Program-made: the position numbers and the translations under genes
Assembly (NCBI GenBank): GCA_015057205.1
Contig: SVEW01000044.1
Span: forward strand, 1 to 16,840
DNA length: 16,840 nt
Source: Lachnospiraceae bacterium
GTDB lineage: Bacteria; Bacillota; Clostridia; Lachnospirales; Lachnospiraceae
Direction: 5' to 3'
The notes under the pieces: model-generated
Told to the model about the DNA's origin: nothing
The model's database searches: none
The model's input: the letters and a program-made list of their open reading frames with translations, nothing else
Shown here: piece after piece, positions 14,264 through 16,840 of the stretch
Layout: the number at the start of each line of letters is the position of its first letter
Position numbering within the stretch: position 1 is the stretch's first letter

Positions 14264-14392
14264 AATCCTTCAACTGCTTGTTTACTTTTTATCCGCTTTT
14301 GAGTCCTATGTCAAGGACGAAGCCTTTGGTGCTACGCATCCTTGACACAGGCTCAAAGGCGGATATTTTTACACTCAAGCAGTTGAAGGATT
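14264..14392. repeat. 129-nt inverted-repeat element (MITE-like hairpin)
   Basis: AATCCTTCAACTGCTTG at 14264-14280 is the exact reverse complement of 14376-14392. Inside, ATCCGC, TTTGAG and TGTCAAGGA segments pair again, so the whole element can fold into one long interrupted hairpin with an apical loop near 14318-14337. It has no gene and no obvious target duplication. It lies between the leuS promoter and a decayed transposase and could be a small non-autonomous element, a transposon end or a strong structural terminator. Confidence 0.65.
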
Positions 14393-14464
14393 CGGTGTGC
14401 GCTTTGCACCTCTTCCCACTTTTTAAATATTAGTTAATAGCTGGAAATGAAGCTTTTTCCTAGT

Positions 14465-15108
14465 TTATATTGATAGCGTTCCACGCATCGTTTCTGCATA
14501 TTTTCCATACATCTGTTGATTGTGAATACGACTGGTTTTTTCAGACAACATCATCTGACTTGATAATACGTGATATACATGTCCTTCTGCAGAGCAACCT
14601 ACAACACCTTCCTTTTTGACCATCGGTATTCGGAATGATGGTGGAAACTTTATATCGTGCAGGATGTTTTTTATCGTTCCCTTGGATATGCCGTCTGGTG
14701 ACGCAGCTATTCCGCCTTTGCGATACGATGTTTGTACTGCCTCTTCATAAACTCGGGCTACTGCATCCTCTGTCATGGTCTGGTTTGGTGCCAATCCTAG
14801 GATTTTATCTATGAGATAGCATGAAATCGGCTTACCGTTCTCATCCACTTCATTTTTGGAAGTATACAGAGTCTTAAAAAACTTACCTCGCCTACCGAAG
14901 TGGTAAGGGTTTTCGGATCATCCTTCCGCTCCACATACCAATTCCTTTTTCTTGCAGGCATTCTTCGTATCCCATTATCAATCTCCTGAAGCGTTTGCTC
15001 AATCACCTTTCGGCAAAGGTCGTCGGTCACCTGATGCAGGTTGATGACATACTCTGCCAGGTTTTTGGGATCTTGGAAGAAATTTTCCGAGGAAACTTTT
15101 ACTCTAGC
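14465..15108 (-). pseudogene. Decayed ISLre2-family (UPF0236) transposase
   Basis: Two minus-strand frames join into one transposase-like protein. The first part runs LAEYVINLHQVTDDLCRKVI, NGIRRMPARKRNWYVERKDD, PKTLTTSVGEVSF. The frame then breaks at a TTTTTT run near 14885 and continues FKTLYTSKNEVDENGKP, YLIDKILGL and AVARVYEEAVQTSYRKGG. This matches the N-terminal half of ISLre2/UPF0236 transposases. After a segment resembling the family's AEEDHV motif (CSAEGHVYHV) the sequence jumps to an unrelated or C-terminal tail, so most of the catalytic part is deleted. The upstream end has no start and abuts the stop codon of the nuclease-like gene. The remnant cannot encode an active enzyme. Confidence 0.8.
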
Positions 15109-15906
15109 TCACTTTATCCATTCTTCCAATTTCTTTTTTACAAGTTGTACATTCAATGGCTTTTCTGATGTTTCGATTGAAAACAACAAGGTTTCTCCGA
15201 TTTGATAGCCTTCTCGTTCATATGAATCCAACCGTTGAAAGTTTTTTACTGCATAGTTGTCATCGTCGGCTAAACCAAAGTGTTCCCAGAAAGCAGAGGT
15301 TCGCCTTCTCGGGTGAAACAGTATAAAATCCGGATATATCTTCTCTCCTCCCAGCCACAAAACCGGTTCGTACTGATATGGAATATTCATGCTATTAAAC
15401 AAATCTGCTAATATCTTTTCCGATTTTGATCGAACCATTTCCCCTCTTTCCGTCATAAATCCTTTTGTAATGGGGTAACTATTCTGCCTTCCCATATTAT
15501 CGCGATACCATTTTTCAATGCATTCTTCTTTTATTTCAAATCGCGGATTCACAAGTGCTTTTCGTCCTTGACAGAGGTTTTCATATATTTTTTCTATCGC
15601 TTGTTCGTCATAGTTTCGCATAAAGTTTTTGATTACATTTTGTGTTTTCTTAATCTGCTTTAGTAATTTCTCATCGTACGTATGTTGCGCAATACGACGC
15701 GCCATATCCATCTCTTTTTTCCGGACAAACCGTTCCTTCTCCTCCCCCTTTCCTCGGAAGTAGTACTGGGGCGTCCCCTGACAATTCGATACCCGCAAAC
15801 TCCCTTCCGGTATATGTCCACTATAACGCTGATTCCTACGTATTGTTTTCTCTAATTTACTAAGTTTTTCTTGTTGCTCTGCTAAGTATGCTATATACTT
15901 CTCCAT
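15109..15906 (-). CDS. Putative PD-(D/E)XK-type nuclease-like protein
   Basis: The protein has 265 residues. The first ~110 are a charged helical region with coiled-coil character (LAEQQEKLSKLEKTIRR; KKTQNVIKNFMRNYDEQAIEKI). The C-terminal half has the order seen in PD-(D/E)XK folds: VRSKSEKILADLF with Glu163, YEPVLWLGGEKIYPDF with Asp193, then WEHFG with Glu208, followed by LLFSIETS. The lysine of the classic E-x-K is not evident, so activity is uncertain. A GGAGGA ribosome binding site precedes the ATG. It follows the 63-bp repeat array by about 90 bp and its stop codon touches a transposase remnant. I infer a DNA-acting accessory protein; a structural or regulatory nuclease fold without activity is possible. 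Confidence 0.7.
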   Translation of the reverse strand: MEKYIAYLAEQQEKLSKLEKTIRRNQRYSGHIPEGSLRVSNCQGTPQYYFRGKGEEKERFVRKKEMDMARRIAQHTYDEKLLKQIKKTQNVIKNFMRNYDEQAIEKIYENLCQGRKALVNPRFEIKEECIEKWYRDNMGRQNSYPITKGFMTERGEMVRSKSEKILADLFNSMNIPYQYEPVLWLGGEKIYPDFILFHPRRRTSAFWEHFGLADDDNYAVKNFQRLDSYEREGYQIGETLLFSIETSEKPLNVQLVKKKLEEWIK

Positions 15907-15993
15907 ATTTCCTCCATTTCTTTTTGTTTCTACTAAAAGGTTATTTGCTGATTTCGCAATGTGACCTGCTAAGATTATAAAGATAATTTGATT

Positions 15994-16782
15994 TCATGCG
16001 ATTGCGAACCAATCGCTCTCACTATAATACCTATATTTTCCCAAACTGGCAATAGTAATTTCGTAATTTCTAAATTTTCTGCCTGCCCCTTGTCTTTTCT
16101 TACCCCCGTTTTCACTTTTCCTTCTCCCCAGCGGTACCTCCACTCTCTCCATGCCGGATTCTCTACCTCTTTTTTCGCTTTTCAAACTCCCCAGCGGTAG
16201 CTTCACACTCTCCATGACGGATTCTCTACCTCTTTTTTCGCTTTTCAAACTCCTCAGCGGTAGCTTCACTCTCTCCATGACGGAATCTCTACCCCTGTTT
16301 TCACACCCCAAGCTCCTCAGCGGTACCTCCACTCTCTCCGTGCCGGATTCTCTACCACTGTTTTCGCTTCCCAAACTCCACATCGGAACCCCATGACCCT
16401 TCCAGCCTAAATCTCTACCTCTTTTTTCGCCTTTCAAACCATACAGCGGTACCCCATGACCCTTCCAGCCTAAATCTCTACCCCTGTTTTCACTTCTCAA
16501 ACTCCCCAGCGGTAGATTCACTATCTCCATGCCGGAATCTCTACCTCTGTTTTCACTTTTCCTTCTCCTCAGCGGTACCTCCACTCTCTCCATGCCGGAA
16601 TCTCTACCTCTGTTTTCACTTTTCCTTCTCCTCAGCGGTACCTCCACTCTCTCCATGCCGGATTCTCTACCCCTGTTTTCACTTCTCAAACTCCCCAGCG
16701 GTACCTCCACTCTCTCCATGCCGGATTCGCTACCACTGTTTTCACTTCCCAAACTCCCCAGCGGTACCTCCACTCTCTCCAT
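15994..16782 (-). CDS. Doubtful repeat-encoded open frame
   Basis: The minus strand stays open for 262 codons because the 63-bp repeats contain no stop in this frame. It encodes units of 21 residues such as MERVEVPLGSLRSENRGRESG-like blocks and ends in a unique basic tail (RQGAGRKFRNYEITIASLG, then ESDWFAIA). The apparent ATG is simply one of the Mets that occur in most units, and a unit further upstream has a TAA (16804-16806), so a natural start is not defined. The plus strand is also open over much of the array. All visible units keep exactly 63 bp and the minus frame has no stop over its 262 codons, which gives some support for coding. No signal peptide or known domain is seen. Confidence 0.3.
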   Translation of the reverse strand: MERVEVPLGSLGSENSGSESGMERVEVPLGSLRSENRGRESGMERVEVPLRRRKSENRGRDSGMERVEVPLRRRKSENRGRDSGMEIVNLPLGSLRSENRGRDLGWKGHGVPLYGLKGEKRGRDLGWKGHGVPMWSLGSENSGRESGTERVEVPLRSLGCENRGRDSVMERVKLPLRSLKSEKRGRESVMESVKLPLGSLKSEKRGRESGMERVEVPLGRRKSENGGKKRQGAGRKFRNYEITIASLGKYRYYSESDWFAIA

Positions 16783-16840
16783 GCCGGATTCGCTACCACT
16801 GTTTTAGCTTCCCAAACTCCCCAGCGGTAGCTCCTGACCC
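16101..16840. repeat. 63-bp tandem repeat array, continuing past right edge
   Basis: The motif GCGGTA recurs at 16131, 16194, 16257, 16320, (variant at 16383), 16446, 16509, 16572, 16635, 16698, 16761 and 16824, exactly 63 bp apart each time. At least 11 units are visible, starting with a partial unit at about 16101. Units differ by substitutions in shared blocks: for example, the ACCCCATGACCCTTCCAGCC variant occurs in two adjacent units. The plus strand is strongly pyrimidine-rich, the minus strand G-rich. No indel is seen in any unit. Confidence 0.95.

Noticed and set aside
14264..14392. tRNA or other known structured RNA gene
   Set aside because: The fold is one long interrupted hairpin with no cloverleaf or recognised RNA signature.
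16529..16807. Plus-strand repeat-encoded frame (MPESLPLFSLF units)
   Set aside because: It is the complement of the same array, and the plus frame is broken by TGA in the two units near 16394 and 16457.
16101..16840. CRISPR array
   Set aside because: The 63-bp units are contiguous and similar throughout, with no constant repeat separated by unique spacers.

Overview
The window looks like chromosomal DNA of a low-to-mid G+C, anaerobic, probably spore-forming Firmicute, most likely a Lachnospiraceae-type Clostridium. The basis is a canonical T-box leader on leuS, a SipL/LysM spore-morphogenesis protein, Veg, a PcsB/CwlO-like NlpC/P60 hydrolase and strong AGGAGG ribosome binding sites. I cannot fix the genus from sequence alone. 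Almost every gene is on the minus strand; the two exceptions are both small exported-protein genes.

Region 1 (1-3310) is the accessory-looking part. It has the 5' part of a lipoprotein gene running off the left edge, a perfect 18-bp-arm stem-loop just upstream of it, a small secreted-peptide gene (1143-1325, +), and facing it tail to tail a 603-residue regulator with two helix-turn-helix regions and a helical repeat body (1322-3133, -). The two stop codons share one TTAA. The regulator's apparent terminator lies beyond the peptide gene, so the regulator mRNA would be antisense to the whole peptide gene. The regulator promoter carries two near-identical 24-bp direct repeats. This has the shape of an RRNPP/Rgg-type peptide-regulator pair and is the best candidate here for an undescribed signalling system.

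Region 2 (3310-7600) is a probable operon reading leftward from a good promoter at 7567-7595: NlpC/P60 cell-wall hydrolase, adenine phosphoribosyltransferase (apt), a TPR-GGDEF diguanylate cyclase and thioredoxin reductase (trxB), ending in a long nested hairpin.

Region 3 (7640-11460) holds a sipL-like gene, a veg gene behind a perfect consensus promoter, a plsC acyltransferase with its own promoter and leader hairpin, a plus-strand PrcB-domain lipoprotein, and a small membrane-anchored protein cotranscribed behind leuS. The veg terminator hairpin contains the sipL ribosome binding site.

Region 4 (11463-14220) is leuS with a complete T-box leader (CUC specifier, UGGU acceptor-binding bulge, terminator) and a clear promoter.

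Region 5 (14260-16840) is a plastic zone: a 129-nt inverted-repeat element, a decayed ISLre2/UPF0236 transposase, a PD-(D/E)XK-nuclease-like gene, and a 63-bp tandem repeat array of at least 11 units continuing past the right edge.
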